Position numbers and translations under genes: made by a program. From the NCBI GenBank assembly GCA_934271365.1, contig CAKQRI010000009.1:1-48533 (forward strand): a stretch of 48,533 nucleotides of DNA, given 5' to 3'. The notes beneath the pieces are model-generated. The model was not told the origin of the DNA. It saw only the letters and a list, made by a program, of their open reading frames with translations, and searched no databases. The stretch's first letter is position 1, and each line of letters opens with the position of its first letter. Positions 1-7,486 of this stretch are shown here, piece after piece. The stretch comes from an uncultured Spirochaetales bacterium. GTDB taxonomy: Bacteria > Spirochaetota > Spirochaetia > Sphaerochaetales > Sphaerochaetaceae.

Positions 1-84
1 CGGTGTGTATCCCATTTCCACGACTCCTTCTCTTTGTCCACTTATTCATTATATTGCCTTCTTGTTTCATGTCTACTATTTTAA
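1..84 (-). mobile_element. Probable insertion-sequence edge at left end
   Basis: Read on the minus strand, this edge carries TAGTAGACA (plus 70-78), a promoter with -35 TAGACA (70-75), a 16-nt spacer and -10 TATAAT (48-53), then AGAAGGAG and an ATG at plus 13-15 opening a frame MGYTP that leaves the window. The adjoining chromate-transporter gene lacks its 5' end here. The right edge of the window has a similar outward-facing TAGTAGACA / TATAAT / GGAGG / ATG arrangement. I infer two related but non-identical IS elements, possibly IS3-like. Five codons are too few to name the transposase. Confidence 0.4.
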
Positions 85-558
85 TATAAATCCAAGAGAG
101 AAGTTGTAGAGAAGAACAAATGGTGCACAGATGAAGAGATTCTTGACTACTTTGCTGTAGGACAGTGCACGCCAGGAATCATCGCCGTGAACACAGCAAC
201 CTTCATAGGATATAAGACAAGGGGAATAATCGGTGGAATCATAGCAACACTCGGCCTCGTATTTCCATCTATTGTCATCATATCAATCATTTATAACATC
301 CTGGCAATCTTCCAGTCCAATGTATACGTGCAGTATGCTCTCTCAGGGATACAGGTATCAGTTGCAGCACTGATTACAGTGAGTGTAATCAAGCTTGCAA
401 AGAAATCGATTGTTGATTATATAACCGCGATTCTTGCAGTTGCATCATTTCTGCTGATGATCCTATTCGATCTATCCCCTATTCTGTTTGTAGTCGGTTC
501 TATTCTCATAGGAATTGCGGTATCAGCAATTAAGGCAAAGAAAGGAGAGGCAAAATGA
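85..558 (+). pseudogene. chrA: Chromate transporter, first half, 5'-truncated
   Basis: This is the N-terminal half-protein of a split CHR-family membrane transporter (short-chain ChrA pairs move chromate or related oxyanions). The conserved block EREVVEK-like...DEEILDYFAVGQCTPGIIAVN is readable in frame from about position 94, followed by GYKTRGIIGG and three to four hydrophobic segments. There is no start codon upstream of that block: the frame meets TAA at 82-84, and the first usable codon is a GTG at 187 inside the CTPG motif. About 30 residues are missing, including the first membrane helix and its GGG motif. The downstream gene overlaps by four bases, as expected for an intact chr pair. 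I infer disruption by the mobile element at the left edge, so the protein is probably non-functional. Confidence 0.75.
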
Positions 559-1130
559 CATTACTTCTTTTATTCTTCGAATTCTTCAAAGTAGGCCTTT
601 TCGCAATCGGAGGTGGACTTGCAACACTTCCCTTCCTAGTAAATCTGAGTGAGACGCACCCTGAATGGATCACGATGCAGGATATCTCAACAATGATTGC
701 TGTATCTGAATCAACGCCAGGACCTATGGGCATAAACATGGCCACATACATAGGAAACAAAGTCGGCCAGATCACATTCTCTTCGCCAATCGGTGGAATA
801 TTAGGAGGAATCGTAGCAACTCTTGGTGAAATAGCACCATCAATCATTATAATAATACTGATTGCAGGCATCCTAGATAGGTTCAAGGAAAACAAGTATG
901 TGAAGTGGGCATTCTATGGACTGAGAGCAATCGTAATAGCACTCATTGCATATGCTGCATGGGGTGTTTATAAAGTAGCCTTGCTCTCTGGCAGCTCAAT
1001 AAGAATCCCTGAAACAGTAATTTTCGCTATATTCATTGCTCTTATGCTCAAGTTCAAGAAGATATCACCAACGCTGTGGATATTCATTGCTGCAATCCTT
1101 GGCATTATCCTTAAGATGCCAACAGCATAA
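555..1130 (+). CDS. chrA: Chromate transporter, second half (CHR family)
   Basis: This 191-residue integral membrane protein is the second subunit of a short-chain CHR transporter. Visible family marks are FKVGLFAIGGGLATLPFL near the N-terminus, SESTPGPMGINMATYIG at about residues 55-70, and a run of five or six hydrophobic helices. Its ATG overlaps the stop of the preceding half-gene (ATGA), and AAAGGAG lies just upstream, so the two were translationally coupled. The length matches the family. Because its partner has lost its N-terminus and native promoter, this intact gene may now be silent. The substrate (chromate, sulfate or another anion) cannot be told from sequence. Confidence 0.85.
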   Translation: MTLLLLFFEFFKVGLFAIGGGLATLPFLVNLSETHPEWITMQDISTMIAVSESTPGPMGINMATYIGNKVGQITFSSPIGGILGGIVATLGEIAPSIIIIILIAGILDRFKENKYVKWAFYGLRAIVIALIAYAAWGVYKVALLSGSSIRIPETVIFAIFIALMLKFKKISPTLWIFIAAILGIILKMPTA

Positions 1131-1157
1131 AACTCTATCCAGATGCAAAATTGCAGG

Positions 1158-1195
1158 AAAGCTCCCAATTTCAGCTTTTGAACAGGGAGCTTTTT
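1158..1195 (+). terminator. Intrinsic terminator after chr pair
   Basis: The arms AAAGCTCCC (1158-1166) and GGGAGCTTT (1185-1193) pair perfectly over 9 bp and run into TTTTTC. The hairpin sits 28 bases after the stop of the second chr gene, between it and the convergent nucleoside-transporter operon. Confidence 0.75.
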
Positions 1196-1248
1196 CATTT
1201 AAAATTGAAAGCAGCCTCTGGTATATAATGTCAGAGGCTGTCTTGATC

Positions 1249-2202
1249 CTAGAATGGCACACCGGATGCAAGAGGCGCAGAGCTCTTTTTGGAAGAGAAT
1301 ATAAGCGCAATCAGCGTTGCAACATAAGGGAATGCGCCAAGGACGCCCGTCGGGATGCTGGCAACGCCAGGAATTACCCTGCCCATATTCGCTATAGTCA
1401 TGCAGAGTCCAAAGAATGCGGTTGAACCAAGAATTCCAAGAGGCTTCCACTGCCCGAATATAAGAGCAGCAATGGCAAGGAATCCAAGTCCGTTTATTCC
1501 AGCACCTGCATTGTATTCACCTGCATATGTAATGAGGATGACTGCACCGCCAAGGCCAGAAAGGAGGCCTGATGCGAGAACTCCTATATAGCGCATTCTA
1601 TGCACATTGACTCCTGCAGATGCAACTGCTGAAGGATGCTCTCCACAGGCTCTGAGCCTCAGGCCGAAGCTTGTCTTATAAAGCAGGAACCATGACAATC
1701 CCCATATAAGGATGCAGATCCATGTAGTCCAGTACGTCTGGGAAAAGAACAGGGGACCGATGAAAGGAATCTTTGACAGAAGCGGAACGTCCTGTCTGAT
1801 TACACCTCTTACAACTGTTATATTGCCACTTCCTGTTATTGTCTGAGCAAGGAACAGGGAAAGAGCAGAAGATAGCATGTTGATTGCTGTTCCGGAGATT
1901 GTCTGATCTGCTTTAAGATTAATGGCCGCCAAAGCATGCAGAAAAGCAAGAAGCGTAGATGCAGCCATTGCAACAAGAATTCCTATTACAATTGCTGTAT
2001 TATAGCCAATGCCTGCAGCCTGAAGCTTAACAATCGTCGCCGCTGAAGAGAAGCATCCGAAAAGCATAAGGCCCTCTATGCATAGATTGGTGACACCGCT
2101 TCTCTCTGAATAAAGACCTCCAAGTGAGCCCATCAGGAGAGGCATGGTATATGCAATAGCACCTGGGATGATTATCTGGATAATACTCCAAATCTCGCTC
2201 AT
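1249..2202 (-). CDS. nupQ: Nucleoside ABC transporter permease (second)
   Basis: This 317-residue permease is one of the two membrane subunits of a BMP-type nucleoside importer (NupQ/YufQ of Bacillus, PnrE of Treponema). It has about nine hydrophobic helices and the BPD_transp_2-type loop with EHPSAVASAGVNVHRMRYIGVLASGLLSGL-like spacing around residues 190-215, typical of this family. The ATG at 2200-2202 follows GGAGGG at 9 nt, and only one base separates it from the stop of the upstream permease, so the genes are co-translated. It is the last gene of a four-gene operon: binding protein, ATPase, permease, permease. The substrate class (purine nucleosides) is inferred from family and gene order. 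Confidence 0.9.
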   Translation of the reverse strand: MSEIWSIIQIIIPGAIAYTMPLLMGSLGGLYSERSGVTNLCIEGLMLFGCFSSAATIVKLQAAGIGYNTAIVIGILVAMAASTLLAFLHALAAINLKADQTISGTAINMLSSALSLFLAQTITGSGNITVVRGVIRQDVPLLSKIPFIGPLFFSQTYWTTWICILIWGLSWFLLYKTSFGLRLRACGEHPSAVASAGVNVHRMRYIGVLASGLLSGLGGAVILITYAGEYNAGAGINGLGFLAIAALIFGQWKPLGILGSTAFFGLCMTIANMGRVIPGVASIPTGVLGAFPYVATLIALIFSSKKSSAPLASGVPF

Positions 2203-2203
2203 A

Positions 2204-3421
2204 TCACTTACCCTCCTTTCTGCTCTTAATCAGAGCCTTTCCCTTTGCGATAAGCGCTTTACGCTCTTTGCTATAAAGTGACTCTATAGGCTTATCTATA
2301 GAATCCTCTTCCATTGCAATGCGTATAGCTTCTTCCTTCTTCTCATAAGAGTTCTTGAACATGTTATTCCAGAAGGATGCGATTATAACATTTGTTGCTG
2401 TGAAGTATATGATTACTGCAATAATCGTATCAGCAAGCTCTGTAGGGATACCCGTCGCTGCAAGTGAGCCCTTTCCCATCTTAAGCGCGCCAAAGAAGAT
2501 TGCACTGAAGAAGACTCCGATTGGAGAGCAGTTGCCAAGGAGGCCCACTGCTATTCCATCGAATCCTTCATTAGGCATCTTGCCCATTTCCATTATATTC
2601 GAGTAACCACAATAGTAAGAAAGGCCTGCGAGCCCTGCAAGAGCTCCCGCAATCGCCATGCTTACCATTATCGATCTATTGACCTTGATTCCTGCATATT
2701 CTGCACAGAATCTGTTTGATCCAACAGCTTTGAGATTGAATCCAAGCGTGGTCTTATCCAGAATGAACCAGATTACAATGCATGCGATTACTGCAAACAG
2801 CAGGCCAAGATTGAGCGTAGACATTCCGGTGAGCTTCTGAAGCCATCTGAGACCAAGCGTATGATTGAAATTCAGAGGCTTTGACTTTACCACGATAGTC
2901 GGATCAATCACATAGCGCGGAATGCAGTCATATACAATCCAGTATGCTGTCCAGTTAAGCATTATTGAGGATACTACCTCGTGCACATTGAATCTTGCCT
3001 TAAGGAATCCTGATATAAGTCCCCAGACAGCACCAGAGACAATAGCTGCAACCAAAACTATGATTATATAAAGAGGTTTAGGGATAGATAGAGGGAGATA
3101 GTGCCCAAGTATTGTGCATGTGATTCCACCTATGAGCATCTGCCCTGATCCACCTATATTAAACAGGCCAGTCTTATAGGCAAAAGAGAAGGAAAGCCCC
3201 ATGAAAATAAGCTGAGTTGCCATTCCAAGGGTATTCCCGATTCTTCTCTTATTTGAGAATGCCCCGAACAATATCCTATCAAATCCCTCTATAGGGTTCT
3301 TTCCTACAGCAAGAATAAGAAGTCCACCTGCAATAATGCCCAGGATAACAGCAGAAAGCGAAACAAGCAGAGGAGATGCCTTTCTTGCTTCAAGAGGCTT
3401 ATTGATCTCTTTATTTCTCAT
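2204..3421 (-). CDS. nupP: Nucleoside ABC transporter permease (first)
   Basis: This 405-residue inner-membrane permease pairs with the downstream permease in a BMP-type nucleoside importer (NupP/YufP, PnrD). It has an initial helix near residues 18-40 and eight or more further helices. The cytoplasmic coupling loop with GSNRFCAEYAGIKVNRSI lies around residues 235-255, matching the ATPase-contacting loop of ribose and nucleoside permeases. A long charged C-terminal tail of about 50 residues (EKKEEAIRIAMEED... to KSRKEGK) follows the last helix. The start overlaps the end of the ATPase gene by 11 bases, giving translational coupling. Confidence 0.9.
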   Translation of the reverse strand: MRNKEINKPLEARKASPLLVSLSAVILGIIAGGLLILAVGKNPIEGFDRILFGAFSNKRRIGNTLGMATQLIFMGLSFSFAYKTGLFNIGGSGQMLIGGITCTILGHYLPLSIPKPLYIIIVLVAAIVSGAVWGLISGFLKARFNVHEVVSSIMLNWTAYWIVYDCIPRYVIDPTIVVKSKPLNFNHTLGLRWLQKLTGMSTLNLGLLFAVIACIVIWFILDKTTLGFNLKAVGSNRFCAEYAGIKVNRSIMVSMAIAGALAGLAGLSYYCGYSNIMEMGKMPNEGFDGIAVGLLGNCSPIGVFFSAIFFGALKMGKGSLAATGIPTELADTIIAVIIYFTATNVIIASFWNNMFKNSYEKKEEAIRIAMEEDSIDKPIESLYSKERKALIAKGKALIKSRKEGK

Positions 3422-4937
3422 TTCTTCCTCCTTCAGCCTTTATTCCAGCCATCATCAGACCAACTGAATGAACATCTGTATCCTCTGTCCTTACTATATC
3501 GATAAGGCGGCCTGAGTTTATTACTGCAATCCTATCTGAAAGATTGAAGATCTCATCAAGCTCAAATGAAACAAGGAGAACAGCTTTGCCCTTATCCCGC
3601 TGTGAGACAAGCTCCTTATGGATGAATTCTATTGCACCGACATCAAGGCCTCGTGTAGGCTGAACTGCAATCAGAAGCTCTGGATCTGCAGAGATTTCAC
3701 GGCCTATTATAGCCTTCTGCTGATTTCCTCCAGAAAGCTTTCCAGCAAGGCTGTCTGGCCCTTCGCCAGAACGCACATCAAAATGGCTGATCACATTCTC
3801 CGTATATTTTCTTATCTCATCCTTATTCAGCACGCCTTTTCTGCTGAATGGAGCTTTATCGAATTCCTTTATTACCATATTTGTTGTCAGAGGAGACGAT
3901 AGGATAAGACCGCGCTTCTGCCTGTCTTCAGGGATATGTCCAAGTCCCATATCATTGCGTTCCCTGATTGATAGATCTGTAATATCCTTTCCAAGGAAGA
4001 CGATTTTACCGGATTCAGTCTTTCTCAAGCCTGTTATTGCTTCAATCAGCTCACTCTGACCATTGCCATCAACGCCTGCGATGCCGACAATCTCTCCGGA
4101 ATGAACCTCAAGAGAGAAATCCTTCACTCCCAGCACACCTTTGTTATTCTTTATATTGAGATTATAAAGCTCAAGGATAGGTTCTTTAGGCCTGCAAGGT
4201 GCTTTCTCAACCTTGAAAGAGACCGGATGGCCTACCATCATAGCTGCCATCTCCTCAGCGCTTGTCGATGCAACATCAACAACACCGATGAATTTGCCCC
4301 TTCTTATTACAGTGCAGCGTCTTGCTACAGCCTTAATCTCCTCAAGCTTATGCGTGATCAGGATGATGGACTTACCTTCCTTAGCAAGATTCCTCATTAT
4401 ATCCATCAGCTCATCAATCTCCTGTGGAGTCAGAACTGCTGTAGGCTCATCAAAGATTAGGATATCTGCATCACGGTAAAGCATTTTGAGAATCTCTACT
4501 CTCTGCTGCATGCCAACTGTAATATCCTCTATTACCATATCAGGCTCAATAGATAAGCCATATTTCTCTGAGATTTCCTTGATTTTCTTACTGGCAGACT
4601 TGATATCATACACAAAACTGCCTTCTTTTCCGAGAATTATATTCTCTGCAACCGTGAAGTTATGGACCAGCTGGAAGTGCTGGTGAACCATGCCGATGCC
4701 AAGATCAAAAGCATCATTAGGATTTTTTATAGAGACTTCCTTCCCTCTTACCTTTATGACTCCCTTATCTGCCTGATAAAGGCCAAAGAGAATGCTCATC
4801 AATGTTGACTTACCTGCTCCATTCTCACCTAGGATTGCATGGATTTCTCCAGCTTCTACCTGCAGTGTAATATCATCATTGGCTACGATACCTGGAAACT
4901 CCTTCCTGATACCGATCATTTCAATTACGTGACTCAT
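3411..4937 (-). CDS. nupO: Nucleoside ABC transporter ATPase (tandem)
   Basis: This 508-residue protein carries two ABC domains in one chain, as in RbsA, MglA and NupO. The first has a canonical Walker A, GENGAGKST (residues 37-45), a degenerate signature ITVGMQQR and Walker B ILIFDEPTAVLTP. The second has a degenerate Walker A, GVDGNGQSE, and a canonical signature LSGGNQQK with RGLDVGA instead of a normal D-loop. This asymmetry is standard for the family, so only one composite site is expected to be fully catalytic. It energises the two permeases encoded directly downstream. A terminator-like hairpin separates it from the binding-protein gene, which should keep ATPase levels below those of the binding protein. 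Confidence 0.92.
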   Translation of the reverse strand: MSHVIEMIGIRKEFPGIVANDDITLQVEAGEIHAILGENGAGKSTLMSILFGLYQADKGVIKVRGKEVSIKNPNDAFDLGIGMVHQHFQLVHNFTVAENIILGKEGSFVYDIKSASKKIKEISEKYGLSIEPDMVIEDITVGMQQRVEILKMLYRDADILIFDEPTAVLTPQEIDELMDIMRNLAKEGKSIILITHKLEEIKAVARRCTVIRRGKFIGVVDVASTSAEEMAAMMVGHPVSFKVEKAPCRPKEPILELYNLNIKNNKGVLGVKDFSLEVHSGEIVGIAGVDGNGQSELIEAITGLRKTESGKIVFLGKDITDLSIRERNDMGLGHIPEDRQKRGLILSSPLTTNMVIKEFDKAPFSRKGVLNKDEIRKYTENVISHFDVRSGEGPDSLAGKLSGGNQQKAIIGREISADPELLIAVQPTRGLDVGAIEFIHKELVSQRDKGKAVLLVSFELDEIFNLSDRIAVINSGRLIDIVRTEDTDVHSVGLMMAGIKAEGGRNEK

Positions 4938-4985
4938 TCTTTCTCCAATGAGTGCGAAAACCGCATTGTCTTCACTTTTTCAAAA

Positions 4986-5008
4986 GGCCGCCCAGAAAGA
5001 AGGCGGCC
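4986..5008 (-). terminator. Intra-operon attenuating hairpin after binding-protein gene
   Basis: On the minus strand, GGCCGCC (plus 5002-5008) pairs with GGCGGCC (plus 4986-4992) around a 9-nt loop and is followed by TTTTGAAAAAG. It lies between the BMP binding-protein gene and the ATPase gene. Partial termination here would give excess binding protein relative to the membrane complex, a common arrangement in ABC operons. Confidence 0.7.
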
Positions 5009-5032
5009 CTCCGAATTCAATTAGCTTTTATC

Positions 5033-6103
5033 TTATTTGATAAGTCCGTCAGCTGTATCCTGAACCTTAACAGCACCACTCTTAACAAGTGCTGCAACCT
5101 CAGCTACCTTAGCCTCAATCTCTGGAGTCAGGTTCGGGTTAGAAGCAGGGATTCCTGCTCTTCCCTCTGGAACGCCAAGAGTAAGAAGCTGTCCACCCTT
5201 ATATGAGCCAGAAACAGCATCCTTGACCATATCATAAGCAACACCTGCAACGTCCTTCATTGCTGATGTAAGAATACAGGACTGGCCATTTCCCATGTCG
5301 CCAACAGAATACTGGTCAACATCAACACCTACAGCCCATACGTCCTGGCCTGAGAGCCTTCTGTTCTTAGCTTCATTGATTACGCCAACACCTGTACCAC
5401 CAGCTGCTGCGAATATTGCATTTACACCCTTGTTATACATTGCTGTTGCGAGCTGCTGTCCAAGAGCAAGATCTGCAAATGATCCTGAATAAACAAAGTT
5501 AGATGGATCCATAGCGATATCTGTTCCAAGGTTGCTGTTAGCATATGCTATGCCCTGCTGGAAGCCCCAGTTGAATTTCTGTACAGCTGGAATCTCGAGT
5601 CCGCCAACAAAACCTACTGATCCCTTACCAAGCTTAAGAGCTGTTGCAATGCCGGCAAGAAATCCTGATTCATGCTCTTTGAATACTACAGCTACTGTAT
5701 TTGCACCAATACCTGCAGAAAGGGAATCATCAATAATGACAAGCTTGAGATCCTTGTACATTTCCTGGCACTGTGATACAGCTTCAGCAAAGAGATATCC
5801 AGGACAAGCAATGAATCTATAACCAGCATCATAGAGATCAGAGATTGCTGTTACATAATCAGTTGTAGTTGTTCCGGATGGGCGGAGATATGTTGACTCG
5901 AGGCCAAGCTCATCAGCAGCCTTCTTAACGCCTTCCCATGTTCCCTGGTTAAAAGAACGGTCATCAATAGTACCAGAGTCTGTTACCATACCGGCTTTAA
6001 GCTTTGCAGCAGCCTTATTTGAACTAGCTGCCTCGTTAGATCCCTGTGCGAAAAGCGCAACAGAGAGAAGAAGCACTACTAAAACTGTAAATAGTTTCTT
6101 CAT
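5033..6103 (-). CDS. nupN: BMP-family nucleoside-binding protein
   Basis: This 356-residue periplasmic binding protein of the BMP/PnrA family (PF02608) captures nucleosides for the ABC importer encoded downstream. A Sec signal peptide is clear: MKK, a hydrophobic core, then LFAQGSNEAASS. There is no lipobox Cys, unlike PnrA/TmpC lipoproteins, so a soluble periplasmic form or signal-peptidase-I product is likely. Family motifs include VTDSGTIDDRSFNQGTWEG at about residues 41-59, GFVGGLEIPAVQKF and AAAGGTGVGVINEAK. GAGGA lies upstream of the ATG, and a near-consensus promoter sits about 40 bases further up. It is the first gene of the operon. Confidence 0.92.
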   Translation of the reverse strand: MKKLFTVLVVLLLSVALFAQGSNEAASSNKAAAKLKAGMVTDSGTIDDRSFNQGTWEGVKKAADELGLESTYLRPSGTTTTDYVTAISDLYDAGYRFIACPGYLFAEAVSQCQEMYKDLKLVIIDDSLSAGIGANTVAVVFKEHESGFLAGIATALKLGKGSVGFVGGLEIPAVQKFNWGFQQGIAYANSNLGTDIAMDPSNFVYSGSFADLALGQQLATAMYNKGVNAIFAAAGGTGVGVINEAKNRRLSGQDVWAVGVDVDQYSVGDMGNGQSCILTSAMKDVAGVAYDMVKDAVSGSYKGGQLLTLGVPEGRAGIPASNPNLTPEIEAKVAEVAALVKSGAVKVQDTADGLIK

Positions 6104-6142
6104 TATTGTTTTCCTCCTCAGAGAGTTTTACCATTACTTTTG

Positions 6143-6171
6143 ATTCTAGCTTCACTATCAACAGCTGTCAA
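6143..6171 (-). promoter_or_regulatory. Sigma-70-type promoter of nucleoside importer operon
   Basis: On the minus strand, TTGACA (plus 6166-6171), a 17-nt spacer and TAGAAT (plus 6143-6148) form a near-consensus promoter about 40 bases upstream of the binding-protein ATG at 6103. Confidence 0.75.
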
Positions 6172-6277
6172 ATTAAAGAATCAGAGAAGAGGATGCTATG
6201 GATTTCAATTAATCATTATAATTAAACAAAATAACCTAATTGATTAAAAATCAGCAATCAGCATAGAAACAACAAAC

Positions 6278-6304
6278 AGCAACAGGATAGCCTGTTGCTG
6301 TCTG
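6278..6304 (-). terminator. Terminator of the GH105 transporter operon
   Basis: AGCAACAGG (plus 6278-6286) and CCTGTTGCT (6291-6299) form a perfect 9-bp stem with a 4-nt loop. On the minus strand it is followed by GTTTGTTGTTTC. It lies just downstream of the GH105 stop codon at 6324. Confidence 0.75.
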
Positions 6305-6323
6305 ATTTCTGCATCAGAATTGC

Positions 6324-7451
6324 TTATCTCTCGCTTTCTGTGAGTGCAAGGATAAATGGTCCGACGCCCTTGAAGTCGTCAGTTGCAATCTTTTCCTTTA
6401 TATAATACTTGAATGAACCATCTCTATATGGATTTCCACCAAGTCCTGCAACAGAGCATATTCCGCCGAGGTGCAGCTCTCCATTATCATCCGTCAGGTA
6501 CAGTCTCTTAATTCCGTCTATTGCCTTAAGACCATATTCCCTGAAAGAAGAATCGAGATAACCAAGCCTTACACCCTTGAGATAGGAATATGCAAACATA
6601 GAAGAGCCGGATGTCTCCAGGTAATTGCCTTCCCTATCCGGAAGATCTGGGACCTGATACCATAGCCCGCTCTCATCCTGGAATGCAATGATTGAAGCAG
6701 AAAGCTTCCTTACAATATCAATGAGGATGCTTCTCTTCTTGTGATTTTCAGGCGTGAAATCAAGCACATCAATCACAGCCATCAGATACCATCCGATAGA
6801 ACGTGACCAGAAATGAGGAGAAAGACCTGTCTTCTCATCTGACCATCTCTGACCTCTGGATTCATCATATGCATGGTAAAGAAGACCAGTCTTCTCATCT
6901 TTAAGTGTATTATATGTGATCTCTAGCTGGTTTATCACATCATCAAGAGCATCCTTATCATCATGGCGGACTGCATATTCAGCATTGAAGGGTCCTTCCA
7001 TATAAAGGCCATCAAGCCAGATCTGCCAAGGATAGATCTCCTTATGCCAATAGACGCCATTTAGGCATCTTGGCTGGTGAATAAGCTGGCTCTTAAGACG
7101 GTCTTCAGCTTCCCTGAATCTATTCTCACCGCTCTTATCCTCAAGTGTGAACAGTGCTCTTCCAGCATTAATCTGATCAAGATTGAATTCACCTTCTCTA
7201 TAAGTGGCTATTGTCCCATCCTTTCCGATAAGACAATCATACATTGAATAGACCCATGGATAGATAGTCGGATCATTATGAAGCTCTGCAGCCTTAAGAG
7301 AAGCAAACAGCACAAGACCATGCTCGTAGTGCCATTTCATCATTCCTGGACGATAGCGCTTTCCAACGCTCTTTGTCATCTGAAGTGAAAGCGGAAGCTT
7401 ATCTGACATTTTCTTTTTCCTTATTATTTCCAAAACATTACCGCCTCCCAT
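6324..7451 (-). CDS. GH105 unsaturated rhamnogalacturonyl/glucuronyl hydrolase
   Basis: This 375-residue (alpha/alpha)6-barrel enzyme of family GH105 (YteR/RhiN type) removes the 4,5-unsaturated uronic residue left on pectin oligosaccharides by lyases. Supporting motifs are MMKWHYEHGLVL near residue 37, the aromatic sugar-binding block YPWQIWLDGLYMEGPF, the conserved SPHFWSRSIGWYLMAVIDVLD and ETSGSSMFAYSYLKG. No signal peptide is present, so it acts in the cytoplasm on imported oligosaccharides. It is the last gene of the transporter operon. The start is uncertain: the ATG at 7451 has no ribosome-binding site and lies in a hairpin, whereas a TTG at 7433 is preceded by GGAGG and an ATG at 7409 by AGGA. 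A 361-residue product from 7409 keeps the whole fold. Confidence 0.88.
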   Translation of the reverse strand: MGGGNVLEIIRKKKMSDKLPLSLQMTKSVGKRYRPGMMKWHYEHGLVLFASLKAAELHNDPTIYPWVYSMYDCLIGKDGTIATYREGEFNLDQINAGRALFTLEDKSGENRFREAEDRLKSQLIHQPRCLNGVYWHKEIYPWQIWLDGLYMEGPFNAEYAVRHDDKDALDDVINQLEITYNTLKDEKTGLLYHAYDESRGQRWSDEKTGLSPHFWSRSIGWYLMAVIDVLDFTPENHKKRSILIDIVRKLSASIIAFQDESGLWYQVPDLPDREGNYLETSGSSMFAYSYLKGVRLGYLDSSFREYGLKAIDGIKRLYLTDDNGELHLGGICSVAGLGGNPYRDGSFKYYIKEKIATDDFKGVGPFILALTESER

Positions 7452-7463
7452 AAGAAAGGCGGC
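7438..7463 (-). promoter_or_regulatory. Intercistronic hairpin over GH105 start region
   Basis: On the minus strand, GCCGCC (plus 7458-7463) pairs with GGCGGT (plus 7440-7445), enclosing the GGGAGG that would act as Shine-Dalgarno for a start at 7433, and is followed by AATGTTTT. It could lower expression of GH105 relative to the abundant binding protein upstream, by partial termination or by masking the ribosome-binding site. This is an inference from position. Confidence 0.4.
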
Positions 7464-7486
7464 AATAGAGAATATCCTGAATCAGA

